From the IMG/VR virus record IMGVR_UViG_3300031223_000011, positions 1 through 56,172 of that record: a stretch of 56,172 nt of DNA; one strand, given 5' to 3'. The notes below the pieces were generated by a model. It did not search any database. It worked only from the letters and a program-made list of their open reading frames with translations, and was not told where the DNA came from. The stretch is from a virus. The position numbers and the translations under genes were made by a program. This document shows positions 9,425-15,518 of the stretch, piece after piece. The first letter of the stretch is position 1, and the number at the start of each line of letters is the position of its first letter.

Positions 9425-9775
9425 CTAAAAGCGCATTCCACCTTTAGTTTCGATAGTTTTACTAATTTCACGTTTTGTGTATTCTTGATCTGTTAAGAAC
9501 TTCTTAAGTTTTAAGGCTGCAATGTCATTTTCTTTTTTTAAGGCAGCGATTTCGGAATCTTCCAAAATAGGCTTTTTAAGGTCAAGCTCTTTATCAAGGA
9601 TACGAAATTTTCTTAAGTCCTTACGGTGTAGATGTGACAACACCTTAGGGACTACCATCAAAAGAGATAGGACACCTAAAACGAGAGCTTCTTGGAATGT
9701 AATTGGATGTAATACTGATTTAGAACAAATAAATAATAAATAGGCTACAAATAAGCCTAACGGAAGGTGTTTCAT
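9425..9775 (-). CDS. Two-segment membrane protein, holin-like by shape
   Basis: 116 residues from the ATG that follows CAGGAG. An earlier in-frame ATG at 9811 lacks a ribosome site. Two hydrophobic segments (about residues 4-19 and 28-45) are followed by a charged coiled-coil tail. Size and topology fit a holin or a small morphogenesis membrane protein. Being first among the late genes does not decide between them. Confidence 0.5.
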   Translation of the reverse strand: MKHLPLGLFVAYLLFICSKSVLHPITFQEALVLGVLSLLMVVPKVLSHLHRKDLRKFRILDKELDLKKPILEDSEIAALKKENDIAALKLKKFLTDQEYTKREISKTIETKGGMRF

Positions 9776-9822
9776 TTTTTCACTCCTGAAGTAAGTCCAG
9801 TAAACCAGCAATTAAGTATTGT

Positions 9823-10059
9823 TTACTTTTTCTTTTTAAGTAGTTTTTTTAATTTATCATATTTGACACCACCACATGCGTAAGTGTCATTATCTTCTCT
9901 TTCTTTTCTTTTTTTGTTGGCAGCATCAATGGCTTTTGCCCGAGCTATGTCAGTTGGGTCCATTCCTTCGTAATTTCTTTCATAAGGATCTTTCTCGCCA
10001 GTTTCTTTTCTTCTTCTTTTTTTAGAGAGCAATTTAGCTCCCATAGCTTTCCAATCCAT
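9823..10059 (-). CDS. First gene of the late block, very basic
   Basis: 78 residues, over a third Lys or Arg, with one Cys and a Lys-rich end (KLKKLLKKKK). Start at ATG after GGGAGAG. It probably binds nucleic acid, but no domain is recognised. Confidence 0.5.
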   Translation of the reverse strand: MDWKAMGAKLLSKKRRRKETGEKDPYERNYEGMDPTDIARAKAIDAANKKRKEREDNDTYACGGVKYDKLKKLLKKKK

Positions 10060-10336
10060 ATGTTGACTCTCCCAAGTATATATGCTATTCTTATTTTGAC
10101 GTATTAATAACCTATATCTAGTTGTTAAATTTATGAAAAACTACCTATTTAAATCTAAAGTTCTTTTCCCTTTGTCCTTCTGAAGAGGAGTATTGGGTAG
10201 ATGCGGAGATTATTGTTGATGAATTAGCCTACATGATTTTATCTCAATGGGAAGTAGGGTCATCTAGAGCAGTTTGGTAGGTTGAGAACAATAATTCTCT
10301 ATATTTTAGGTTTAATGTTACAATTAAGGAGTCAAT
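10060..10336. other. Divergent junction between late and early blocks
   Basis: This 277-base stretch separates the minus-strand late genes from the plus-strand early genes. It holds late-motif copy D. On the plus strand, one frame from about 10170 to 10278 is open and coding-like ('PSEEEYWVDAEIIVDELAYM') but has no start codon except an internal ATG near its end. An ATG at 10133 lies in another frame and stops after 16 codons. The end of this open stretch (10250-10277) resembles the start of the next gene (10337-10364), 21 of 28 bases by hand count. It may be the remains of a decayed or frameshifted gene. I see no clear sigma70 promoter here. Confidence 0.4.
10118..10130 (-). promoter_or_regulatory. 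Late-region motif, copy D, ahead of the whole late block
   Basis: Minus strand ATTTAACAACTAG followed by ATATAGG, 59 bases upstream of the first late gene. Together with copies A and B it supports a shared late signal. Confidence 0.5.
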
Positions 10337-10561
10337 ATGGGGTTATCTGGAGCAGTCTGTCCGGCAAATAGGTCTAAAAACATTCTAAAAGACCTTCAAT
10401 ACATAAAAGAAACCTATGTTGAGTACTTTTTAGGTGGAAATGAGAGTGGTTTGCGTGAAGCTAGTGATCTTTTTTCTAAGATTGAAAAGTATATAGTAGA
10501 AATCTCAGCAGAAAGGAAAGTACTAGATGCTAAATTGGCTGAAGAAATTAAAAAATCTTAA
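10337..10561 (+). CDS. Small unknown protein, first early gene
   Basis: 74 residues after a good ribosome site (AAGGAGT). Mostly helical, with one Cys and no recognised domain. The segment 'YFLGGNESGLREASDLFSKIEKYI' region suggests two amphipathic helices. Confidence 0.55.
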   Translation: MGLSGAVCPANRSKNILKDLQYIKETYVEYFLGGNESGLREASDLFSKIEKYIVEISAERKVLDAKLAEEIKKS

Positions 10562-10615
10562 AATTTGGTGTTATTTTGGGTTTCATAGATGGGTAAAGAT
10601 TAAAAAGGAGTTGAT

Positions 10616-10903
10616 TTGTTCAAAATGTGGAAAGATTGTACTATTCTAATAGGTCTTTCACTGCCTCCCGTACTTTTTATTTGCTTTTGTTTGTATTTTA
10701 TAGTACCTTCTTACAGAGTTGGTGATTGTTTATTGCTAAATGATAACAATAAGTTGTACAGAGTTACTGGTTTCAGACTAGACCGCTATATTTTGAACGA
10801 AAAGATAAAATTAAATTATAGAATGGTAGATAATAGCTCTAAAAAAGTAAAATGTACCATTTCTGTAAAAGATAAATATATGTTAGATAAGGACTTTAAA
10901 TGA
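10616..10903 (+). CDS. Membrane-anchored small protein
   Basis: 95 residues from a TTG start, six bases after AAAAAGGAG; an ATG nine bases later is further from the ribosome site. One membrane segment (about 8-30) is followed by a soluble part with 'VGDCLLLNDNNKLYRVTG', which resembles an SH3-like barrel. Likely anchored in the inner membrane with the tail outside. Role unknown. Confidence 0.55.
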   Translation: MFKMWKDCTILIGLSLPPVLFICFCLYFIVPSYRVGDCLLLNDNNKLYRVTGFRLDRYILNEKIKLNYRMVDNSSKKVKCTISVKDKYMLDKDFK

Positions 10904-10986
10904 GAAAAGTGTTTGATAGCATTGCTATAATTCTAATAGGTTGGAGTTTAGGTACATTAATTACACACTTAGTATTAGGAGTTTAG
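10900..10986 (+). CDS. 28-residue single-span membrane peptide
   Basis: Starts at an ATG that overlaps the previous stop (ATGA). Almost the whole chain is one hydrophobic helix ('IAIILIGWSLGTLITHLVLG'). The coupled overlap supports translation. Confidence 0.45.
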   Translation: MRKVFDSIAIILIGWSLGTLITHLVLGV

Positions 10987-10987
10987 T

Positions 10988-11164
10988 ATGTATTGTGCTA
11001 TATTAACTTTGTTGTTGGTTAACGGACAGAATTGGACATTTGAAGACCTGAATGATATGGAGTATCAGGCAATCAAATGTAATACCAGAGGGTTAGGTTG
11101 TTTAAGTAAGGTTACGAAAAAGAGTGAATACGAAATAGAATACACTTGTGAGGTAAAAAGATGA
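10988..11164 (+). CDS. Small exported Cys protein, paralog of 11400-11579
   Basis: 58 residues. A short hydrophobic N-terminus ('CAILTLLLVNGQNWTFEDL') looks like a signal sequence. The mature part has conserved Cys and a 'CLSKVTKK' motif. It matches the next-but-one gene along its length (LLLVNGQNWTFEDL against LVLLNGQTWTFKDL; GCLSKVTKK against QCLGKFVKK), so the two are a duplicated pair. Ends overlapping the next ATG (ATGA). Confidence 0.5.
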   Translation: MYCAILTLLLVNGQNWTFEDLNDMEYQAIKCNTRGLGCLSKVTKKSEYEIEYTCEVKR

Positions 11165-11403
11165 GTAATTATACGTTTTTATTAGAAAATGAAAATAGAA
11201 GACTAAGAAAGTCAGTTAAAAAAGAAGTTGAAGACAACCATAATCAATTATTTGATAGAATTGACTTTTTAAATGACAAAATTATCGAAGCAATCGGTTG
11301 GATGCACGCTGAAGCTTGTGTTGCTGTAGACAAAGGGGAAGATATTAGAAATATATCAATCCCAGATTTAATAGATAGAGCAAAAAGGGATTTAGAGTTG
11401 TGA
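11161..11403 (+). CDS. Small coiled-coil protein
   Basis: 80 residues, start coupled to the previous stop. The first 55 residues form a likely coiled coil ('LLENENRRLRKSVKKEVED'). No recognised domain. It lies between the two members of the exported Cys pair. Confidence 0.5.
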   Translation: MSNYTFLLENENRRLRKSVKKEVEDNHNQLFDRIDFLNDKIIEAIGWMHAEACVAVDKGEDIRNISIPDLIDRAKRDLEL

Positions 11404-11579
11404 TCTGTACGGTACTGTTGTTAGTTCTACTAAATGGTCAAACATGGACCTTCAAAGACCTGACTAATATCAGAGCTTCTGCTAAATCTTGCCAAAGAGA
11501 ATATAAACAATGCTTAGGTAAGTTTGTGAAAAAGGGTAATAGGAATTACTATGCAGAATGTAAAAATAAAAGTAAGTAA
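11400..11579 (+). CDS. Small exported Cys protein, paralog of 10988-11164
   Basis: 59 residues from a GTG overlapping the previous stop (GTGA). Hydrophobic signal-like N-terminus, then 'GQTWTFKDLTNI' and four Cys in all. Same layout as its neighbour copy. Disulfide-linked periplasmic peptides are a reasonable guess. Function unknown. Confidence 0.5.
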   Translation: MICTVLLLVLLNGQTWTFKDLTNIRASAKSCQREYKQCLGKFVKKGNRNYYAECKNKSK

Positions 11580-11826
11580 ATATAAAAGAGAGATAGAAGA
11601 ATACTACATGTATGAAGATATTTTTTGTACTAACTGTGGAGAAAAAGGACACGTTTATAGTCGGCTAGGTAATGAATGTTACTACCAAGGGGCAACTTAT
11701 TATTGTATTAATTGTAGTAGCGTGGCAATGGAACCTTGCTTCCATAAAACCGAAAATGACGAATCTATCATTGCTTTGAAGAAGACATTAGAGAAGGCTT
11801 TAGAGCTTGACAAGAAAGAGGACTAG
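11551..11826 (+). CDS. Zinc-ribbon protein
   Basis: 91 residues. Two CxxC pairs ('CTNCGEKGHVY' and 'CINCSS') about 25 residues apart form a likely zinc ribbon, followed by a helical tail. Start at 11551 is supported by AGG upstream and overlaps the previous gene by 29 bases; an alternative ATG is at 11608. Probably binds nucleic acid or protein. Confidence 0.55.
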   Translation: MQNVKIKVSKYKREIEEYYMYEDIFCTNCGEKGHVYSRLGNECYYQGATYYCINCSSVAMEPCFHKTENDESIIALKKTLEKALELDKKED

Positions 11827-11895
11827 GGATAGTATAGGTTTAGCCCATGGGAGGGCTTAGAGAAAGGATGAGAGCTTCTGGGGGAGGAGTTAGTA

Positions 11896-12030
11896 ATGGA
11901 GACTACGTTTACAATAAAATTAGACCATGAAGGGTTTTTTATTGCAAGAAATGTGACAGTTATGTCACCCCCTACAAGATTAACCGAAGAACAATTAATG
12001 GAGCTAAACGTTGACGTTGTATATATTTAA
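11896..12030 (+). CDS. 44-residue unknown protein
   Basis: Starts at an ATG behind a strong ribosome site (GGGGAGGAG). Beta-rich, with 'HEGFFIARNVTVMSPP' and a helical end. It resembles small HicB/YcfA-antitoxin-like folds only in general shape. No firm family. Confidence 0.4.
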   Translation: METTFTIKLDHEGFFIARNVTVMSPPTRLTEEQLMELNVDVVYI

Positions 12031-12057
12031 TACTATAAGACAAGCGATCTACCAAAA

Positions 12058-12287
12058 ATGCTTCCTGAATGTTCCAAGCTAAGTTTAAACGGAACTAAAG
12101 ATTACAAAGTACACACGCTAACCCAGAGAACCGATCGTCTTAGAGGGTGTAGGTTTTATTTGTCGATTGTTTTTGGTTTAATGAAACGTGCGAAGAAATA
12201 ATCCGTATCACCAAAAGGGACACTAAAGTTCAAGCTATTGATTGTTGGTCTGGAGAATGGGGTGATGTGTGTAACATACAGTATTAA
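12058..12287 (+). pseudogene. Likely frameshifted small gene
   Basis: From the ATG at 12058 one frame encodes 47 residues and stops at 12201. The -1 frame is open from 12153 to 12287 and looks more protein-like ('VDCFWFNETCEEIIRITK', then 'AIDCWSGEWGDVCNI') but has no start codon. Joining them near 12153 would give about 76 residues. No ribosome site precedes the ATG and no canonical slippery heptamer is present, so decay is more likely than programmed frameshifting. Confidence 0.35.
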
Positions 12288-12367
12288 GTCTAGGTAAGTA
12301 TATATATTGTTAGAGAGTCTCCTATAAATCACCCAACCCAAATGTCCCTCACCCCCCACCACCCCCC

Positions 12368-12516
12368 TTGGCATGGAACTTGCAGATGCAATAAACGTGC
12401 CAGTGTTCTAGCTGGCATGGAACTTGCAGTAGCAATAATTGTACCAGAGCTACCCCTTGCAAGTAACGGACCAAGAAGACTTGGCAACCTACTTGCAGAT
12501 GCAATAGTTGTGCCAA
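12368..12516. repeat. Three 36-base imperfect repeats with nested dyads
   Basis: Copies are at 12368-12403, 12412-12447 and 12481-12516. Each has an outer dyad (TTGGCA...TGCCAA, exact in the third copy) and an inner palindrome TTGCA-GA-TGCAA in copies 1 and 3. The unit length is a multiple of three and copies 1 and 3 encode similar short peptides ending in VPVF-stop and VPTF-stop, so a decayed coding duplication is an alternative to iterons. Confidence 0.55.
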
Positions 12517-12522
12517 CCTTCT

Positions 12523-12578
12523 AAGATAGTTCTTGACACATAATAGTTTGATTACCCAAACAAAGATAGTTCTTGACA
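12523..12578. repeat. Two direct copies of AAGATAGTTCTTGACA
   Basis: Exact 16-base copies at 12523-12538 and 12563-12578, 40 bases apart. Each ends in TTGACA, a perfect -35 box, but no good -10 box follows at 16-18 bases in either case. Confidence 0.5.
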
Positions 12579-12837
12579 AACCTTTTAGTATGCAAGATCT
12601 ATGCCATTAATACCTTGTCAAGTGTTAATATTCTGACACCCATTGTATAAACATTTTACATATCTATCAGGATAACAGAATGACCGCTCTAAGCTATCCT
12701 AACGTTACCCCTAGTCAGTACATGGAAAGTTATTTTAAATGGATTCTAGAGGTAATCTGAGCTGCCACAGATTGTTGGTATTAGGTCTATGGCATGTTTC
12801 TTGCAATACCTTCTTATAGTGTATATAAAAATAGTGC

Positions 12838-12865
12838 TTGTAATAAATGACACATGGTGTATACT
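12838..12865 (+). promoter_or_regulatory. Early promoter with ACAC-N3-GTGT palindrome
   Basis: TTGTAA, 16 bases, TATACT. The palindrome ACACATGGTGT (12850-12860) abuts the -10 box. The same 29-base block recurs at 13173. It drives the gene at 12900. Confidence 0.65.
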
Positions 12866-12899
12866 GGTTATATAGAAATAAACAACAAAGGAATTAAAT

Positions 12900-13163
12900 A
12901 TGACTAAGTGTCCAAGTATTTTAACTCACCTATTAAGCGTTTATAAATCAGCCAATGATGAGGGAGCTGCTTACAGAACATTAAAGGCTTGTGTATTCAC
13001 TAATAATCAGCCAGTCAATATAGTGTCAGCGATGACGGCGATTAGAGACATTCAATGTATGATTAGATTAGATAGGTGTCATGCTGTAGAATTAGAGTAT
13101 TGTATCAGATACTTTTCAGAAGTAACGGCATATAGTGCGATTGAAATAAATCAGCGATTATAA
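12900..13163 (+). CDS. Small helical protein behind an early promoter
   Basis: 87 residues, start at ATG after AAAGGAA. Contains 'CVFTNNQPVNIVSAMTAIRD' and ends with a helical part; four Cys but no metal-binding spacing. It is flanked by two near-identical promoters, so it forms its own transcription unit. Function unknown; such units often encode host-takeover proteins. Confidence 0.55.
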   Translation: MTKCPSILTHLLSVYKSANDEGAAYRTLKACVFTNNQPVNIVSAMTAIRDIQCMIRLDRCHAVELEYCIRYFSEVTAYSAIEINQRL

Positions 13164-13172
13164 AAATAGTGC

Positions 13173-13200
13173 TTGTAATAAATGACACATGGTGTATAAT
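13173..13200 (+). promoter_or_regulatory. Early promoter, near copy of 12838-12865
   Basis: TTGTAA, 16 bases, TATAAT, with ACACATGGTGT at 13185-13195. The sequence from 'AAAAATAGTGC' to the -10 box is the same as at the previous promoter except for one base in the -10. Confidence 0.65.
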
Positions 13201-13231
13201 GAAGTATAGAAACAAACAACAAAGGGAACTT

Positions 13232-13498
13232 ATGAACTTAGACACTACACTTATAGAAAATTTAGAGCTGATAGACAAAAAGAGAGTAGGTCAGGAATTT
13301 GAAATGATTTCAAAGCATGGTAACGCATACAGGTTTAGTCTTATTTTTAATAGTCGTGGTAACTATGGCTATATAATTGAAAGGCAAAACGGAATTACAG
13401 GAAAATACCATTTTGAAACTTCTAGCGGATACCTAACAAGTAGGTCTCACCTATATCAATGCGTGGAGTCTCAAGTATTTTACCACTATGAACTTTAA
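13232..13498 (+). CDS. Small beta-rich protein behind an early promoter
   Basis: 88 residues from the ATG that follows AAAGGGA. Upstream in-frame ATGs fall inside the promoter and are rejected. Contains 'FEMISKHGNAYRFSLIF' and 'RGNYGYIIERQNG', suggesting a beta sheet. No family recognised. Confidence 0.5.
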   Translation: MNLDTTLIENLELIDKKRVGQEFEMISKHGNAYRFSLIFNSRGNYGYIIERQNGITGKYHFETSSGYLTSRSHLYQCVESQVFYHYEL

Positions 13499-13513
13499 TA
13501 CTTTTTAATTATG

Positions 13514-13529
13514 ACACATGGTGTATAAT
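13514..13529 (+). promoter_or_regulatory. Early promoter -10 region with palindrome
   Basis: ACACATGGTGT (13514-13524) runs into TATAAT (13524-13529), exactly as in the two preceding promoters, but no good -35 box is present (CTTTTT). Either a weak or activator-dependent promoter. Confidence 0.55.
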
Positions 13530-13570
13530 GAGCTGATTTACTAGAGTGTAACAAAGATAGGGGGTAACTA

Positions 13571-13831
13571 ATGATTTACTTTGTGCAATTACTAAAAGCT
13601 GTTAAAGATAAAAGAATGTTAGCAATGATGCTAAATGATATTCAGTGGGAAGTGGAGGAGCTAGGTTACACTGGTCTAGAGAGTGAACTAATAAATGAAT
13701 TATTGTCTAGTCATTTTGGTGTCGAGATAGAATGCCCTAATCAACTAGATATGTTAACTAAGTGGGTACTCAATAATCAAGGTCTCATCAATACAAAGGC
13801 TGAAGAACTAGTGAAATCATATAACCTGTAA
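13571..13831 (+). CDS. Small acidic helical protein
   Basis: 86 residues after a strong ribosome site (AGGGGGT). Begins 'MIYFVQLLKAVKDKRMLAMM' and continues as amphipathic helices. Third of three single-gene units with their own promoters; a terminator closes the group. Function unknown. Confidence 0.5.
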   Translation: MIYFVQLLKAVKDKRMLAMMLNDIQWEVEELGYTGLESELINELLSSHFGVEIECPNQLDMLTKWVLNNQGLINTKAEELVKSYNL

Positions 13832-13857
13832 ACTAGGTAACATTTAAAAGATCATAG

Positions 13858-13881
13858 CCCCTAGAAATAGGGGTTTTTTTT
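13858..13881 (+). terminator. Rho-independent terminator
   Basis: A perfect 6-bp stem CCCCTA/TAGGGG with a GAAA tetraloop is followed by eight T. It lies 27 bases after the 86-residue gene and ends the promoter-rich group. This is the clearest terminator on the plus strand. Confidence 0.9.
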
Positions 13882-13895
13882 GGTTAAAATAGTTA

Positions 13896-13923
13896 TTGAC
13901 AAACAGTGGCACTTGTGCATACA
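13896..13923 (+). promoter_or_regulatory. Promoter-like site with GCAC-TT-GTGC dyad
   Basis: TTGACA, 16 bases, CATACA. The dyad GCACTTGTGC (13909-13918) sits just before the poor -10, where other early promoters carry ACAC-N3-GTGT. No gene follows closely. Confidence 0.4.
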
Positions 13924-14106
13924 GGGGATAGTTGCAATGACCTAAAACTGCTGGAAGAACTGGACCTAATATTGACTGAGATAGAGGTAAGTGGTTGATA
14001 TCAAAGGGGTTTTATGGCAGCCTTCTTTGGTATACCCTATACACTACTTTTAAGCTGTATAACCTAATTCGCTATCAGCTAGTAACCTTAAGCACTCTTT
14101 ATTGTA

Positions 14107-14328
14107 ATGTTTGGAAGTTTTATAGATAAGAAAAATGTTGGTGACTACATGGTTACTCTGTACTACCAGTTGTTAAATGTTGACTTACGCATTTAGTTAA
14201 ATGGCGAATTTCTAGGATAGGAGACCTAAGAGGATGTAATAGATATTAAAGCACGGTCGTACTTACGCACAACTAAGTTGTTGATTACTGGTGAGCGTAA
14301 ACAGATTCCAAGTACTTACAAAATGTAA
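14107..14328 (+). pseudogene. Possible decayed gene with three in-frame stops
   Basis: A single frame from ATG 14107 to TAA 14328 reads as protein ('MFGSFIDKKNVGDYMVTLYY', later 'EDVIDIKARSYLRTTKLLI') but is broken by stops at codons 30, 38 and 41. No frameshift is needed to read through it. No family recognised. Confidence 0.35.
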
Positions 14329-14407
14329 TTTGGTGGAAAGATTTTCAGGTATTAAAATAATAATTCAATTATAGCCTATTATTAAATAGTTATAATAAAT
14401 TATTTTC

Positions 14408-14436
14408 TTTACACGAGGTGTTATTTTTGCTATTAT
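14408..14436 (+). promoter_or_regulatory. Early promoter with palindrome at the -35 box
   Basis: TTTACA, 17 bases, TATTAT. ACACGAGGTGT (14411-14421) matches ACAC-N3-GTGT but overlaps the -35 box instead of the -10. It precedes the leader-like frame and the 130-residue gene. Confidence 0.55.
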
Positions 14437-14469
14437 AGTTATAGGGAAACAAAACAAGGGATTAAAGCA

Positions 14470-14517
14470 ATGAACCAACTAAACGAAGATTATATCTTTG
14501 AAGTGAGGAAAAAATGA
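14470..14517 (+). CDS. 15-codon leader-like frame
   Basis: ATG after CAAGGGA, ending AGG AAA AAA TGA. In the +1 frame, right after the stop, coding-like sequence 'EVDLDNYTAKGQC' continues to TAA at 14557. It may be a leader peptide, a decayed gene, or a frameshifted one. Confidence 0.3.
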   Translation: MNQLNEDYIFEVRKK

Positions 14518-14588
14518 AGTGGACTTAGACAATTATACCGCAAAAGGTCAATGTTAAAAAATACTTCACTTTCGGGGAGAAAATAGTA

Positions 14589-14981
14589 ATGAAAATAGAA
14601 ATAACACCTAAACAATTATACTTGATAGAACTAATTAATGAGAAGCGGGGTAAAAGAAATAAGTTATTAGCTAGTCAGTCTTCCATAGACTATTACACTA
14701 AGTGGTGGGCTGATTACGCTCTAGAAATAATAGAAGAGCTAGGAGACTTTGATTTTAGTGGGGTAGAGGTAGAGATAACAGATAGCACTAGTTCAAATTG
14801 TTATCGTTCAGAAAATTATAAAGTAACATCTCCTAGAAAGCTAGAATCAAGAGACCTAGATATACTTAGAGCTTATGATACTTTTATGGGAGGTCAGGAG
14901 GTGGGAAAGTTATACCGAGAGGAGGAGATAAACGGAAAATTTGTCTATAATCTAAAATCGGTATGTGATAGTTCAGACTAA
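14589..14981 (+). CDS. Unknown early protein
   Basis: 130 residues after GGGGAG. Helical N-terminal half with 'YTKWWADYALEIIEELGDFD', then a beta segment. One Cys near the middle and one near the end. No recognised family. Confidence 0.55.
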   Translation: MKIEITPKQLYLIELINEKRGKRNKLLASQSSIDYYTKWWADYALEIIEELGDFDFSGVEVEITDSTSSNCYRSENYKVTSPRKLESRDLDILRAYDTFMGGQEVGKLYREEEINGKFVYNLKSVCDSSD

Positions 14982-15014
14982 ACAAAATTATTAGAATAGT
15001 GGTTTATTTTTTAA

Positions 15015-15043
15015 TTGACATACTGTATTAAATAATGTATACT
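15015..15043 (+). promoter_or_regulatory. Early sigma70-like promoter
   Basis: TTGACA, 17 bases, TATACT: perfect -35, one mismatch in the -10. No ACAC/GTGT palindrome. It drives the small zinc-ribbon gene at 15062. Confidence 0.7.
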
Positions 15044-15061
15044 AATTTTAGAAGGTAATAA

Positions 15062-15235
15062 ATGATTCAAAAAGGAGACAGCATGACTATTACTAAACAA
15101 ATATCAGTTATCATTAGAATTCTAAACAATTCTAGATTACACACTTGCCCTTGTGGATTTCAATGTATGCCTATGATTGTCAGTGGTAATAAGTTTACGT
15201 GTCCAGAATGTGAAAATGAAAGCGAGATTCAATAA
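15062..15235 (+). CDS. Small zinc-ribbon protein
   Basis: 57 residues from the first ATG (GAAGGT upstream) or 50 from an ATG at 15083 that has GGAG five bases ahead; the second is at least as likely. 'CPCGFQC' and 'CPECENE' form a four-Cys ribbon. Stop overlaps the next ATG (TAATG). Confidence 0.5.
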   Translation: MIQKGDSMTITKQISVIIRILNNSRLHTCPCGFQCMPMIVSGNKFTCPECENESEIQ

Positions 15236-15324
15236 TGATAGAATTATTTGTATACATTAACGGCTTTGTTATTGTAACAATAATCGGTATTGATATGTTG
15301 ATGAATAGTAAAAGGAGAAGATAG
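15235..15324 (+). CDS. 29-residue membrane peptide
   Basis: One hydrophobic helix ('LFVYINGFVIVTIIGIDML') with a basic tail (NSKRRR). Start coupled to the previous stop; its own 3' end supplies the AGGAG for the next gene. Confidence 0.45.
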   Translation: MIELFVYINGFVIVTIIGIDMLMNSKRRR

Positions 15325-15458
15325 TGAAATATGTAATTGCGCCACATAAAGGATACTGGGCAGTATGGGAAGATGTTGACAATTGGAAGAAGTGTAACCC
15401 TATTAGTGATCTTTATGTGGATTATATGGGAGCATTCCAATGGTTATTAACAAAATAG
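15324..15458 (+). CDS. 44-residue unknown protein
   Basis: GTG start overlapping the previous TAG, eight bases after AGGAG. Aromatic-rich ('HKGYWAVWEDVDNWKK'). Function unknown. Confidence 0.45.
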   Translation: MKYVIAPHKGYWAVWEDVDNWKKCNPISDLYVDYMGAFQWLLTK

Positions 15459-15461
15459 TTA

Positions 15462-15490
15462 TTGACGCAGTGTATAAAGTATGATATAAT
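15462..15490 (+). promoter_or_regulatory. Early sigma70-like promoter
   Basis: TTGACG, 17 bases, TATAAT. An imperfect ACGC-A-GTGT dyad follows the -35. It drives the DUF2786 gene. Confidence 0.65.
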
Positions 15491-15518
15491 TATGTATAAC
15501 CTAAAAAAGAGGACAATC

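Larger units (their letters stand above)
12288..12837. other. Repeat-rich non-coding stretch
   Basis: About 550 bases without a convincing gene. It holds a C-rich tract (12349-12367), three 36-base dyad repeats, two copies of a 16-base direct repeat and a degenerate further copy of the long repeat near 12789-12811 (ATGGCATGTTTCTTGCAATACC). A replication origin or a regulatory region is possible. Confidence 0.4.
13882..14588. other. 707-base stretch with promoters and decayed coding remains
   Basis: No intact gene of normal size. It contains a promoter-like site (13896-13923), a very short reading frame with a good ribosome site (ATG at 14014, 17 codons), a decayed gene (14107-14328), a promoter (14408-14436) and a 15-codon leader-like frame (14470-14517). 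An inexact copy of the late motif core (CCAGTTGTTAAAT) is at 14166-14178. Confidence 0.4.

Noticed and set aside
12368-12516. CRISPR array (36-base repeats with dyads)
   Set aside because: Only three copies, only imperfectly alike, with spacers of 8 and 33 bases and no cas genes.
12342-12524. A 60-residue gene through the long repeats
   Set aside because: Starts in a C-rich tract without a ribosome site and its sequence is explained by the repeats; kept only as an alternative reading of them.
12350-12579. Minus-strand genes around 12156-12579
   Set aside because: No ribosome sites, low-complexity translation and opposite to all neighbouring genes.
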